A DNA stretch of 64,000 nucleotides, taken from Azorhizobium sp965227945. GTDB taxonomy: Bacteria; Pseudomonadota; Alphaproteobacteria; Rhizobiales; Xanthobacteraceae. The stretch spans positions 124,001 to 188,000 of the forward strand of contig CBDDGQ010000006.1 in the NCBI GenBank assembly GCA_965227945.1. The letters run 5' to 3'. Positions 30,701 to 38,575 of the stretch are shown piece after piece. Below the pieces are notes generated by a model, which saw only the letters and a program-made list of their open reading frames with translations, was not told the origin of the DNA and searched no databases. The stretch's first letter is position 1; every line of letters starts with the position of its first letter. Position numbers and translations under genes: made by a program.

Positions 30701-32786
30701 CCTCCAGGCCACGCAGCAGGGTGCGCCCGATGGCGACATGCAGCCCCAGCCGCTCCGGCCCGTCCAGCAGCGCGTAGGCGGCTTCCTGGATGCGGTCATG
30801 GGCAAAGGCATAGGTATCGCGCGACCGGATGAGCAGGCCTTCGCGGACGATGTCGCGCATCAGGGCGTCGATGCGCTCCGGCTCGCAGCCGCTGGCCAGC
30901 GCCAGCACCTCGATGTCGGCGCCGGTGCCGAGGCAGGCCAGGCAGGTGAGCACATGCCGCGCCGCCGGCGGCACGTGCTGCAGCCGTTCGGCCACCAGGC
31001 CGGTGGCCGTGGTGAGGGTGGTGGCGGTGGCGATGGCCTCCGGCCGCCAGGTCCATTCGCCGCTCTCCAGGCTGCGGGAGATGTGGCCCTGCTCGGCCAG
31101 GGAGCTGATGAGGCGGGAGACGAAGAACGGGTTGCCCTGCGTGCGCTGAAAGATCGACGCGGCCAGCCCGGCCACATCATGGGGGGCCCTGGACAGGGTC
31201 TCCGCCAGCATCTGCCCGATGTCCGCTGCGGTCAGAGGGCCGAGCGTGATGCGCTCGGTCACCACCTCCGAGGCCTGCATGGCGGTGAAGAGGGACAGCA
31301 GCGGATGGTCGGCGGGCACCTCCTCCGCGCGATAGGCCCCCACCAGCAGCAGATTGCGCACGCCGCCGTCCGCAATGACCCGCCGCAGGAAATCGAGCGT
31401 GGCCGGATCCAGCCATTGCAAGTCGTCCAGAAACAGCGTCAGGGGATGATGGGTGGTGGCAAACCCTTCCAGCAGGCGCCGGAAGGTGGCGTCGAACCGG
31501 GTGAGCGCCTCCGCCGCCGGCAAGGCGGCCAGGGGCGGCTGCACGCCGATGAGGTGCTCCAGGCTGGGCACCAGATTGGTCATCAGGCGCCCGTTCGGGG
31601 CCAGCGCCGCGATCAGCGTGTCGCGCCAGAGACCGCGCTCGCGCCCGGTCTGATACAGGATCTGCTCCACCAGCCCCTGGACCGCCTGCGCCAAGGGCGC
31701 ATAGGGCACGTCCCGCTTGTACTGATCGAACTTGCCCACCGCGAACAGACCGTTGCGGGTGATGACGTATTTCTGCAACTCGTTGATCAGCGCGGTCTTG
31801 CCGATCCCGGAGGGCCCGGACACCAGCACCGCCTTCATGGCGGCCCGCGCCACCACCCGATCGAAGGCCGCCGTCAGGCAGGCGCGCTCGCCGGTGCGTC
31901 CGTACAGGGTCTCGGGAATGAGGATCCGCCCCGGCGTATCCGCCGCGCCCAGCGCGAAGGCGCTGATGCTTCCGGTGGCCTCCCATTCATGCAGGCAACG
32001 GCGCAGATCCTCTTCCAGCCCGGCGGCTGTCTGGTAGCGGTCCACAGCCGCTTTCGCCAACAGCTTCAGGATGACGGCGGAGATCTGCCCCGGCAGGTCG
32101 CTGCCGCGCAGAGTGAAGGGCCGGGGCGCCCGCGCCATGTGGCTGTGCACCCATTCCAGCGGGGTCTTGGCATCGAAGGGCCGTTGGCCGCTCACCACCT
32201 CATAGAGCGTGACCCCCAAGGCATAGAGGTCGGCGCGATGGTCCACCGGCCGGTTCATCCGGCCGGTCTGCTCGGGCGCCATATAGGGAAAAGAGCCGGA
32301 CATGCGCGCCGCCGGCACCGTCAGACGCTGCCCCGGAGGCACCACCATGGCCATGCCGAAACCGGTGATCCAGGCCCGACCGCCATCGTCCACCAGGATG
32401 TTGCCAGGCCGGATGTCGCCATGAACAAGGCCGCTGCGATGCACATGCCCGAGGGCCGAGGCAATGCCCGCCGCCGCCTTCAGGAAAGACACCAGCCGCA
32501 GCGGCGCGGTGATACGCGTCGACAACGGCCGCCCCCCGGGATCGGACAAGGCCAGGGCCGGGCGGCCGTCATAGTTGTCGAGGGACATGGGAACCGCCGA
32601 CCATTGCGGATCCAGGTGGGAGGCCAGCGCACACTCATGGGCGAGCCGCGGATCCGGCTCGGCACGGGCGTCCACCTGAACCCGCATGAGGATGGAGAAA
32701 GGAGCGTTCTGGAAACCGCCGCGGTAGAGGGCGAGCCCCTCCTCGCTGACCAGCGTTTCGAAGCGATACTCGGCAAAGCTGTTCAC
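27792..32786 (-). CDS. giant sensor: kinase-like domain, AAA ATPase, helical repeats, GAF, HisKA_2 histidine kinase
   Basis: A 1,664-residue cytosolic sensor. Domains in order: Ser/Thr-kinase-like fold (about 10-265); AAA/MalT-type ATPase with Walker A GPSGIGKT (Lys330) and Walker B LFLDDLQW; TPR-like helical region (about 640-1270); GAF (about 1295-1450); HisKA_2/HWE-like transmitter with the HHRVKNNLQL box (His1466-His1467) and an HATPase domain to the end. The kinase-like part keeps Asp124 of the HRD motif (HGD), but DFG reads GFG (142-144) and no VAIK lysine is seen, so activity is doubtful. GTG 32786 (VNSFAEYRFETL) begins the conserved fold; the frame is open to 32966. It is the first gene of a tight operon with the REC-PAS kinase and a FixJ-type regulator. 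It is paralogous to 5476-11040 except for the transmitter. Confidence 0.9.
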   Translation of the reverse strand: MNSFAEYRFETLVSEEGLALYRGGFQNAPFSILMRVQVDARAEPDPRLAHECALASHLDPQWSAVPMSLDNYDGRPALALSDPGGRPLSTRITAPLRLVSFLKAAAGIASALGHVHRSGLVHGDIRPGNILVDDGGRAWITGFGMAMVVPPGQRLTVPAARMSGSFPYMAPEQTGRMNRPVDHRADLYALGVTLYEVVSGQRPFDAKTPLEWVHSHMARAPRPFTLRGSDLPGQISAVILKLLAKAAVDRYQTAAGLEEDLRRCLHEWEATGSISAFALGAADTPGRILIPETLYGRTGERACLTAAFDRVVARAAMKAVLVSGPSGIGKTALINELQKYVITRNGLFAVGKFDQYKRDVPYAPLAQAVQGLVEQILYQTGRERGLWRDTLIAALAPNGRLMTNLVPSLEHLIGVQPPLAALPAAEALTRFDATFRRLLEGFATTHHPLTLFLDDLQWLDPATLDFLRRVIADGGVRNLLLVGAYRAEEVPADHPLLSLFTAMQASEVVTERITLGPLTAADIGQMLAETLSRAPHDVAGLAASIFQRTQGNPFFVSRLISSLAEQGHISRSLESGEWTWRPEAIATATTLTTATGLVAERLQHVPPAARHVLTCLACLGTGADIEVLALASGCEPERIDALMRDIVREGLLIRSRDTYAFAHDRIQEAAYALLDGPERLGLHVAIGRTLLRGLEADHRGDRIFEVVSQFTRGSAALEPDDRVAVARLHLSAGHRAKEASAYRSALDYLTQGRDLLSLDLRQQHPDLAFALDLDQAECEFLCGDTVAAEASLARLVGFCASTVQSARVAALQITLYTATDRSAAAIGCCLDYMRTIGIDWSAHPGPQDAQSAYGDLIAALDGRSVEALTALPPLDRQDVAATLDVLAAALPPAFFSDPHLVALLLCRMTTLSVQYGISDASALGFAYLGMIVGPYFGDYPLAFRFGKLGLDLAETRDLTWYRARILMTFAYHVSPWTRDIRETRPLLISAFEEARTRGDITYCGFSSVTLVTSMLAAGDPLDEVERLAVSRLAYVRKVKFGLCIDILMGQLRLIRQLRGLTPDVRTFNEAGFSELLFEDHLAENRSLDIAACWYWVRKMQGRFLAGDHAGALVAERRAAPLLWTSSGHFELAEYHFYAALTWAAGATAGAADTRPAILDAVDGHLRLLDVWASNAPDNFHCRALLVRAERARLIGDAQGAAQAFDAAIASAQALSLPHVEGLAHERSADFYRAQNLPSTALAHAAAARLAFLRWGAAGKVRQLEQLWPGIAPAPEPAGAAGAGGGTLTAVDLDTFLRTSTAMTGQASIDDFMTMLLEVVLEHAGASRGLLILSRGERLQIEAEAVADTRGALVNLTRMETGPALAPEAMIHAVIRDSAAICIDDARLPHAFSDDPYFKTRPVRSVFCLPLIRRAKVIAILYLENYLATHVFNPEKVNVLNLLASQAAIALESAALEEKEALLREVHHRVKNNLQLITSLLNLQSQQASDTHVAELFAESRNRVRSMALVHENLYRLGNFARVSMKPHLESVCAQLFHAYSGNDGRVTLSLNIDDVKLDLDRAVSCGLIVNELVSNALKHGFPDARAGNLSVSLTRLSDHQCILRVTDDGVGIAAPVPLQDAATLGLQLISDLAYQLHGHVDAQWVGGGDVAITFPTGTASIVKP

Positions 32787-33198
32787 GCGTGCCCACTCCG
32801 ACCCGTGGCCCCGGGGAAGAACGTTGTCACAGCTCCCGGCGACAGGCCAGCACGGCGGCCATTTGCGACCCAAGAGAGACACCCGGCCTGACCGGCAGGT
32901 GTCGCCAGGGGGCGGCGCCGGACGCAGGGGAAACACCGCCACCGCGCAGACCAAACGCAACCGCACGCGGGCCCGTCGCGACGGAAGCCGATCGCCCGCG
33001 CCGGGCTCGCTTCAGCGCAGGGACCACACGCTCATGCGAACGGCCGAGCCACCGGATACTACCGCCAAAGCGTGGTCGCGCGTTTCGGATCTGCACGCTC
33101 TTCACCCGCACGCCGCACGTCCGGCTCCCCCTCCCCCGGCGGGCAGGGCTATCGCATATGGACCCCACCCCCGGCGTGGCCGCTTTCTTGGAAGATCC

Positions 33199-33225
33199 TC
33201 ATGCCCGGGCTTGTCCCGGCCATGA
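33199..33225. repeat. REP-like imperfect palindrome
   Basis: TCATGCCCGGG, CTTGT, CCCGGCCATGA: an 11-base arm pair with a small offset around the CCGGG core. Extragenic palindromes built around a CCGGGCTTGTCCCGG-like core are common and dispersed in Hyphomicrobiales genomes. Only one copy is present in this window. Confidence 0.55.
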
Positions 33226-33292
33226 CGAACTCTGAAGTCTGCCCCAGACTGTCAACGACGGTGCGGTCAAAGCTCATAGGCAAGTCCCCCTA

Positions 33293-33304
33293 CCCGGTAC
33301 CGGG
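33293..33304. promoter_or_regulatory. 12-base perfect palindrome
   Basis: CCCGGTACCGGG is fully self-complementary, within the divergent control region about 500 bases from the leftward start and about 380 bases from the rightward start. It may be an operator, or chance in GC-rich DNA. Confidence 0.3.
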
Positions 33305-33677
33305 AGAAGCTGGCTCGGCCTCGGCATGGCGCGGCAACCACTGTGGAGGGGGCGAAAGGGCGGGCGAACGCCGCGGCGAACCTCTGCGCGCCGGTCTCCC
33401 ATGGCAGGCGCGGATGCGTCCCCGCTTACCGCTTTGTTTCGGAATATTTCATTGACGCAGGGCAGATGCAGATGGGAGATACCACTTTTCCCCGATCGCG
33501 GGGGCGAAGACTTTGACCGTACAAGACATATGGGTTCGCGGTCGGGCGCTGATGAGAGGCTGCTCAGTGGCGCAACCACCCGGCTGGACCGCCTGACATT
33601 TGTATTCCGGAGCCTCTTGCCGCTCCGCCCCTGCGGACCACGGGCAGGGCCGTCCGATCATCGACAGGGATTGCGTC

Positions 33678-35765
33678 GTGTGGGGATTTGATGTGCGAGT
33701 GGGTCCGGGCCCGGTCGTCCCGCCGCGGGCGGCCCTGGGGTGGCTCCTCGGGTGGCTCTTGGCATTGGTGCTCGCGCTGCTCGCATCCGCAGCCAGCGGG
33801 CGGGCCGCAGAGTTGGTGATGCCGGATGCGGCCCGGGAGGTCGCCACCCACGGCCATCTCGAAGCCTTTTTCGATCCCACCGGCGAGATGACCGAGCCGC
33901 AGGTTCGCGCGCCGGGAATTCCGTTCGTGGCCCTGCCTGGCAATTTCAACGCCAGCTACACCCCGCGCGGGGCGTGGTGGTTGCGCTTGAAGGTGAAACC
34001 GGAGCCTGGCGCGGCCGGTCCCTGGTGGCTCGAGATCACCGCGCCTTATACCGACCATATCGCAGCTTACGTCCCCACGCTCGCCGCCGATGGCACGCGT
34101 CAAGTCTCCCGCAAGGAGACGGGGATGCTGGTGCCCGCTTTGTCGCGCGACCTGTTCACCTTCACCAATGTGGTGGGGCTCACGCTGGCGGCAGAGCAGC
34201 CGGCGGAGCTGTATCTGCGCCTGTCCGGCGCGCGGGCCCTGAATGCCCAGATCACGCTGTGGCGCCTGCCGGAGCTGCTGCGGCATCTGACCGTCAGCGT
34301 CCTGGTGTTTTCGCTCGGCGTCGGCGCGGCCATGATCACCTGCATCGGCGCTCTGGTCATGGCCGTCTGGCTGCGCAGCCCGGTGTTTGGCTGGTATGGC
34401 GCCTACGTGGGCTCGGTGTCGCTGGTGTTCCTCGGCAACGGGGGGTTCGGCCCGGTGCTCTTCGCCAGTTCGGATCCGGCCCTGATCTCCTGGCTGCAAT
34501 ATATCAACGGCTGCTTCAGCGTCGTCGCCGGCGCCTTCATGGCCCGCGCCATTTTCCGACCGCAAGACGGGGCGCGGGTCGCCGATATCATCATCTTGCT
34601 GATCGGTGGCTTTGCCGCCGTCTGCGCCCTGATTACCGCGCTTGGCTTCTACAAGCTGATCGCTCCGCCTCTGATGCTGGCCATTCTGACGCTGGCCCTG
34701 TTGTCGCCCTGGCTGGCCTTCCGGCAGCTGCGCACCGGGGAACCCGCCGCTCTGTTCTATTTCGTGGGCTTCTCCAGCTATTCGGCGGCGACCATCTGGT
34801 TCGCTTTGGTGGTGCTCGGCCTCGCCCCTTTCACCAGCTTCATGAACTGGGGCTACCAGACCGTGGGCCTGCTGCACATGGTGGCGATCTTCGCCGGCCT
34901 GGCCTCGGCCATGCGCGCCGGCTCGCGCGATCGCCGGCGCCTGGAGGTGCAATTGCTCGCCGCCTCTCGCCGAAACGCCCAGCAATTGGAACAGGCGGTC
35001 ACCGAGCGGACCTTCGCCCTCAATGAAGAGATCGAAGCCCGCCGCCGCGCCGAGGAGGCCCTGCGCAAGGCGCTGCGGGAACAGCGGAACTTCCTGGCCA
35101 TGGTCAGCCACGAATTCCGCACCCCGCTGGCCACCATGCGTCTGGCCATCGGCGTCCTGGAGCGCGGCGTCAGCGAGGCGGATTCCGTCCTGCGGCGGGA
35201 AGTGGCGAAGGTCGGGCGCGCGGTGATGCGCCTGTCCCATCTGATCGACACCTTCCTCGCGGAGGAGTGGCTGGAGAACACCGCCATGGTGCTCCAGCGC
35301 AAGACGGTGGATCTCGGCGCCTTGGCGGCCGACGTGGCGCGCGAACATGCCGTGCATGCGCCGACCCGAATCTTCCTGGGACCGTGCGCCCGCACCGAGA
35401 TCGAGGGAGACGCGGTGCTGCTGCGCACCGTCGTGGACAATCTGGTGGCCAATGCGGTCAAGCACACCGGCGGCGAGATCTTCGTCTCCGTGGAGCCTGG
35501 GGCCGGCGGGGCGGTGCTGCGGGTCGCCGATCAGGGCGAGGGGGTGCAGCCGGGGGAACGCGAGGAAATTTTCGAGCGTTTCTATCGATCCTCCGGGGCG
35601 ATGACCCGACCGGGGGCCGGCATCGGCCTCCATCTGGTCCGACGCATCGTGGAACTGCACGGCGGGCATGTCGGCGTCACGCAGGCCGCAGAAGGCGGCA
35701 GCCTGTTCGAGGCGTGGCTGCCCGCCGGATCACCCCTGGATGCTGCGGCATCCGGTGGCAGGTAA
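33678..35765 (+). CDS. 7TMR-DISM sensor histidine kinase
   Basis: A 695-residue membrane kinase. A signal-like hydrophobic segment (about 18-42) precedes a periplasmic domain of the 7TMR-DISMED2 type (about 50-190; YTPRGAWWLRLKV, then WWLEITAPYTDHI), seven membrane segments (about 205-415), a coiled coil and a HisKA/HATPase transmitter with His478 in VSHEFRTPLATM, the N-box DNLVANAVKHTGG and the G-box GAGIGLHLV. DISMED2 domains are thought to bind carbohydrates or related ligands; the ligand here is unknown. The start is GTG 33678 after AGGGA; nearby GTG codons at 33693 and 33699 are possible. An OmpR-type regulator follows 10 bases later, giving a complete two-component pair. Confidence 0.9.
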   Translation: MWGFDVRVGPGPVVPPRAALGWLLGWLLALVLALLASAASGRAAELVMPDAAREVATHGHLEAFFDPTGEMTEPQVRAPGIPFVALPGNFNASYTPRGAWWLRLKVKPEPGAAGPWWLEITAPYTDHIAAYVPTLAADGTRQVSRKETGMLVPALSRDLFTFTNVVGLTLAAEQPAELYLRLSGARALNAQITLWRLPELLRHLTVSVLVFSLGVGAAMITCIGALVMAVWLRSPVFGWYGAYVGSVSLVFLGNGGFGPVLFASSDPALISWLQYINGCFSVVAGAFMARAIFRPQDGARVADIIILLIGGFAAVCALITALGFYKLIAPPLMLAILTLALLSPWLAFRQLRTGEPAALFYFVGFSSYSAATIWFALVVLGLAPFTSFMNWGYQTVGLLHMVAIFAGLASAMRAGSRDRRRLEVQLLAASRRNAQQLEQAVTERTFALNEEIEARRRAEEALRKALREQRNFLAMVSHEFRTPLATMRLAIGVLERGVSEADSVLRREVAKVGRAVMRLSHLIDTFLAEEWLENTAMVLQRKTVDLGALAADVAREHAVHAPTRIFLGPCARTEIEGDAVLLRTVVDNLVANAVKHTGGEIFVSVEPGAGGAVLRVADQGEGVQPGEREEIFERFYRSSGAMTRPGAGIGLHLVRRIVELHGGHVGVTQAAEGGSLFEAWLPAGSPLDAAASGGR

Positions 35766-35775
35766 GGAGACCGCC

Positions 35776-36489
35776 ATGGCCGTTCATGTGCTCATCGTGG
35801 AGGACGATGCCGATCTGCGGGACAGCCTGCAGAACCTGCTGGTCGAGGCCGGCTTCACGGTGCACGCCATCGGCGACGCCCGCGATCTGGAGACGGTGTT
35901 CGGCGTCTTCCCGGCGGATGTGGTGCTGCTGGACATCAATCTGCCGGACCTGGACGGCTTCGAGGCGGCGCTCATGCTGAAGGAGCACGAGGGGGTGGGC
36001 ATCATCATGCTCACCGGCCGCGTGCACCGCGAGGACCGCCTTCAGGGCCTGTCCCTGGGGGCCGACCATTATGTGACCAAGCCCGCCGATCCGCAGGAAC
36101 TGGTGCTGATGATCCGCAACCTCGGCCGCCGGCTGTCGGGGCCCGCCACGCGGGCGTCCGAGCGCTCCGGGTCTGACCGTTGGGTCTTCCACACTGCCCG
36201 CTGGGCCCTCATCGCGCCGGGCGGCACGTCGGTGGCCCTGTCGGCGGCCGAGCACCATCTGCTGGACCGGCTGACCGAACAGGCCGGGCGGCCGGTGGCG
36301 CGCCGGGCGCTCGTGGTCGATGCCCGCCGCCCGTCGGAAGACACCCTCGGCCGCGGCCTGGATCTCATCGTCTTCCGCCTGCGCCGCAAGGTCCAGACCG
36401 AGACCGGCGAAGCGCTGCCGGTCGCCTCCGCACGCGGGGTTGGTTATGTGTTCACCGGTGCCGTCCTGCGCGACACCGCCCGCGCCTGA
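35776..36489 (+). CDS. OmpR-family response regulator
   Basis: A 237-residue regulator: receiver with acidic pair Glu9-Asp10-Asp11, Asp53 in VVLLDINLPDLDG, Thr in IIMLTGR and Lys in YVTKPADPQ. A C-terminal winged helix follows (about 135-232), with LSAAEHHLLDRLTEQAGRPV, RGLDLIVFRLRRKVQ and the ARGVGYVF ending typical of the family. ATG 35776 follows AAGGAGA ideally. It is 10 bases downstream of the 7TMR-DISM kinase and is its likely partner. Targets are unknown. Confidence 0.93.
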   Translation: MAVHVLIVEDDADLRDSLQNLLVEAGFTVHAIGDARDLETVFGVFPADVVLLDINLPDLDGFEAALMLKEHEGVGIIMLTGRVHREDRLQGLSLGADHYVTKPADPQELVLMIRNLGRRLSGPATRASERSGSDRWVFHTARWALIAPGGTSVALSAAEHHLLDRLTEQAGRPVARRALVVDARRPSEDTLGRGLDLIVFRLRRKVQTETGEALPVASARGVGYVFTGAVLRDTARA

Positions 36490-36599
36490 GGGCTTTGGGT
36501 CCACGCCCCGCCCCGCGCGACGCCCCACCGACGGCCGACGGCGCCGGCACAGGCCGGACACGAGCACACATGCGACGACGTGGACGCCCGAAGGCAGAG

Positions 36600-36673
36600 T
36601 GGCTGGGGGACTAGGATTCGAACCTAGATTGACGGAGTCAGAGTCCGCAGTTCTACCGTTGAACTATCCCCCA
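36600..36673 (-). tRNA. tRNA-Gln, anticodon CUG
   Basis: A complete cloverleaf is read leftward. The acceptor stem is TGGGGGA/TCCCCCA and the D-stem GTTC/GAAC. The anticodon stem GCGGA/TCCGT encloses loop CTCTGAC with anticodon CTG, and the T-stem CTAGG/CCTAG encloses TTCGAAT. Discriminator G is followed by an encoded CCA (36600-36602). CUG decodes CAG, so the tRNA carries glutamine. No integrase gene or repeated tRNA end was found nearby. Confidence 0.96.
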
Positions 36674-37019
36674 ATCGTCTCGGGACCGCGGTTGCGGGCG
36701 CCGAGGGACGGGCCAGGGATCGCGAGAAGGCGATGCCAACAAGCGAGGGCGCTCTATACGCAATTCGGTGCCCGGGGTCCAGAGGGGGAAAAGAGATTTC
36801 CCCAGCCCCTCCAGATCGCTGGCCAAAACCGCCCGAACCGGCGCGCGCCGCCTGCCGTCGCCAGGCCGATGGCGCCCTCCCGCAGCCCCCCGAACCGCAT
36901 ATGACCCCCGTCAAGGAGCGGCGTTGTCTAAGCCGCGCAGATGCGCATTGGTGCCATGCACAAAAAACAATATTGCAACGCAATATGGTGGTGTATTTTT
37001 CGCGGAAAGGAGACCTCTC
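36674..37019. other. intergenic region upstream of tRNA-Gln and the DUF1127 gene
   Basis: A 346-base divergent region. The part next to the DUF1127 gene is AT-rich and contains a 17-base inverted repeat (36970-36986) ahead of an ideal ribosome site. The rest is GC-rich without a credible gene. The tRNA promoter should lie just right of 36673. Confidence 0.55.
36970..36986. promoter_or_regulatory. inverted repeat ATATTGC-AAC-GCAATAT
   Basis: A perfect 7+7 inverted repeat with a 3-base spacer, 34 bases upstream of the DUF1127 start. Its position fits an operator overlapping the promoter or the transcription start. The TTGCAACGCAA core is of the kind bound by LacI/GntR-type repressors, but no such regulator is encoded nearby. 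Confidence 0.5.
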
Positions 37020-37226
37020 ATGACCACTCTCACCGCTTCCGCACAGGGCACCACGCGCCGTTTCGGCGGCCTGACCGGTCTGGCGTCCAAGATCGCCGCG
37101 GCGATTCGGGACGGCCGTCGCATGATGGCGCAGTATGACGAGCTCACCCGTCTGCCGGATTCGGAGCTGGCGCGCATGGGTGTGCGCCGGGAAGACATTC
37201 CCCAGATCGTCGCCTCCAGCCGCTAA
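37020..37226 (+). CDS. DUF1127-type small protein
   Basis: A 68-residue basic protein. The C-terminal half (MAQYDELTRLPDSELARMGV, then RREDIPQIV) matches the DUF1127/YjiS-like motif, in which a helix pair ends with an Arg-rich segment. Members in alphaproteobacteria are stress-linked and some bind RNA. ATG 37020 follows AAGGAGA. The promoter region is AT-rich with a 17-base inverted repeat, suggesting tight regulation. The gene appears to be alone. Confidence 0.85.
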   Translation: MTTLTASAQGTTRRFGGLTGLASKIAAAIRDGRRMMAQYDELTRLPDSELARMGVRREDIPQIVASSR

Positions 37227-37320
37227 TCCGCAGCCGTGGAGCGGCCATGCGGGGCCATCCCACGGCCTTTCACGGGCGGTGCGGGGGCCGTCGCGCGGCC
37301 TTTCGGGGCCAGAGCGTGGC

Positions 37321-37938
37321 TCAGGTGGCCCGGCTGGCGAGCAGGACGCGGGCCCGCAGCACATGAATGCGCCGGCGACCGATGCGGGTGAGCAGCCGCC
37401 GTTCGGCGCCCACGCCCGGCTGATGGCCGCCCAGGCGCTCATAGAGCCGGCGCGAGACCAGCAGCCCCTGCCCTGACTTCGGCAGGCCCAGCAACGCCAG
37501 GCGCGCCGCGGCCACGGCCTCCCCCAGGCGGGGCTTGAAGCCATAGCCATCCACCGACAGACGGAAGGTGGCGGCCATCCGGTCGGCACTGCCGCGGCGT
37601 TCGGCGGTCTCAAGGTATGCGGCGACTTCCCGGGCCCAGCCTTCCTCCAGGATGGCATTGGGACCGAGGAACAGGAGCCAGCGGCCGCGCACATGCGCCG
37701 CCCCCTGGCGCAGCCTGACGCCCATGTCGCTCACCGACGACAGAAAATGGCAGCCGGCCGCATCCGCGATGGTCGCGGTCTCGTCCGCAGACCCGCCATC
37801 CACAAGAATGACGTCCTGCAGAATCCCGGCGGTCACCCCCGCCACCAGCGCGGAGAGAACCGGCACCAGTTCGCGTTCGGAATCCTTGGTTGGAATGACA
37901 ACCGAGATCAATGCGCTACCAGCTCCCGCTTGAATCAC
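37321..37938 (-). CDS. family 2 glycosyltransferase-like protein
   Basis: A 205-residue protein with a GT-A fold start (ISVVIPTKDSERELVPVLSA), a DVILVDGGSADET nucleotide-binding strand and the later RGRWLLFLGPNAIL strand. The position that normally holds the metal-binding DxD reads GPN, and the C-terminal acceptor region is short, as in a group of rhizobial GT2-like proteins. Sugar transfer is therefore uncertain. The start may be GTG 37938 or an in-frame TTG at 37911. It is single, on the strand opposite to its neighbours. Confidence 0.78.
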   Translation of the reverse strand: MIQAGAGSALISVVIPTKDSERELVPVLSALVAGVTAGILQDVILVDGGSADETATIADAAGCHFLSSVSDMGVRLRQGAAHVRGRWLLFLGPNAILEEGWAREVAAYLETAERRGSADRMAATFRLSVDGYGFKPRLGEAVAAARLALLGLPKSGQGLLVSRRLYERLGGHQPGVGAERRLLTRIGRRRIHVLRARVLLASRAT

Positions 37939-38303
37939 CTATACCGGCGCCTGCTAGGTTCGTCGATGTTTCAGACGGACCGATTGCCGCAGCGCGGGCC
38001 ACCGGATGCCCCCTCGCGACTCGCACAAGGCGCCGGGTCTCGCGCCATGCCTCGCATTGCGGCGCCCCAGCCGGTGTCGCGCCCCCTCATCGCCGGTTCA
38101 AAGTCTCCACAGAGGCCGTCAGGCGTGGATTGTCGAACGCGGAAATCCGGCGCACCATTCAGACAACCTGAGGTGTCAGCAGCGGGTTGAACAGGATGGC
38201 GGAGCAGCTCGCGCGGAGCCCCTGCCCCACATGGCCTCTGGCTGCTGAGCCCCGGATTTCCAGGTGACGGATGTGCCCTTCACCCGCCCTTGCGAGGCCG
38301 CCG
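37939..38303. other. intergenic region between divergent genes
   Basis: A 365-base gap between the glycosyltransferase-like gene (minus) and the 89-residue protein gene (plus). I see a half-match to the recurrent palindrome (CTATAC without the right arm) near 37939-37944, and otherwise no gene, repeat or RNA. Confidence 0.5.
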
Positions 38304-38573
38304 ATGAGTTTTGACGACTGGGACACCGACGCCGAGGGACGCTTGAAAGTGTGGCCGCTCCAGGCTTTCACCACCGCCATTTTTGACGGCAAGGCCGGCG
38401 GCATCCGCTTTGAAGTGGGCACGCCGCGTCCCGGACTGCCGTCACCGGCCGTCCAGATGTCGTTGCAGCCAGACCAATTGCGCGCCCTGGCGGAGGCGCT
38501 GACCGAATTGGCCGACCACATCGCTCAAGGGACGGCTCCCACCGGCCCGGCGCCGGTGCGAACCACCAATTGA
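38304..38573 (+). CDS. small protein of unknown function
   Basis: An 89-residue soluble protein beginning MSFDDWDTDAEGRLKVWPLQ. The middle has beta character (FDGKAGGIRFEVGTP) and the C-terminal part is a Leu/Ala-rich helix (DQLRALAEALTELADHIAQG). I do not recognise a family. ATG 38304 follows GAGG. The next gene begins three bases after the stop, so the two are probably cotranscribed, although one product looks cytosolic and the other exported. Confidence 0.7.
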   Translation: MSFDDWDTDAEGRLKVWPLQAFTTAIFDGKAGGIRFEVGTPRPGLPSPAVQMSLQPDQLRALAEALTELADHIAQGTAPTGPAPVRTTN

Positions 38574-38575
38574 TC

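Larger units (their letters stand above)
32787..33677. other. 891-base divergent control region
   Basis: It separates the leftward giant-kinase operon from the rightward 7TMR kinase gene. No convincing gene was found; frames on both strands give Arg/Pro-rich translations without family resemblance. It holds a REP-like imperfect palindrome (33199-33225), a 12-base perfect palindrome (33293-33304) and an AT-richer stretch at about 33425-33535 that could contain the promoter of the rightward gene. No copy of the ATAC-N4-GTAT motif was seen. Confidence 0.55.

Noticed and set aside
36600..36673. tRNA-Gln as an integration site of a mobile element
   Set aside because: No integrase, no repeated tRNA 3' end and no change in gene style on either side.
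36750..37945. CTATAC words near 36753 and 37939 as further copies of the recurrent palindrome
   Set aside because: The right arm is absent in both (TTCG and GCCT in place of GTAT).
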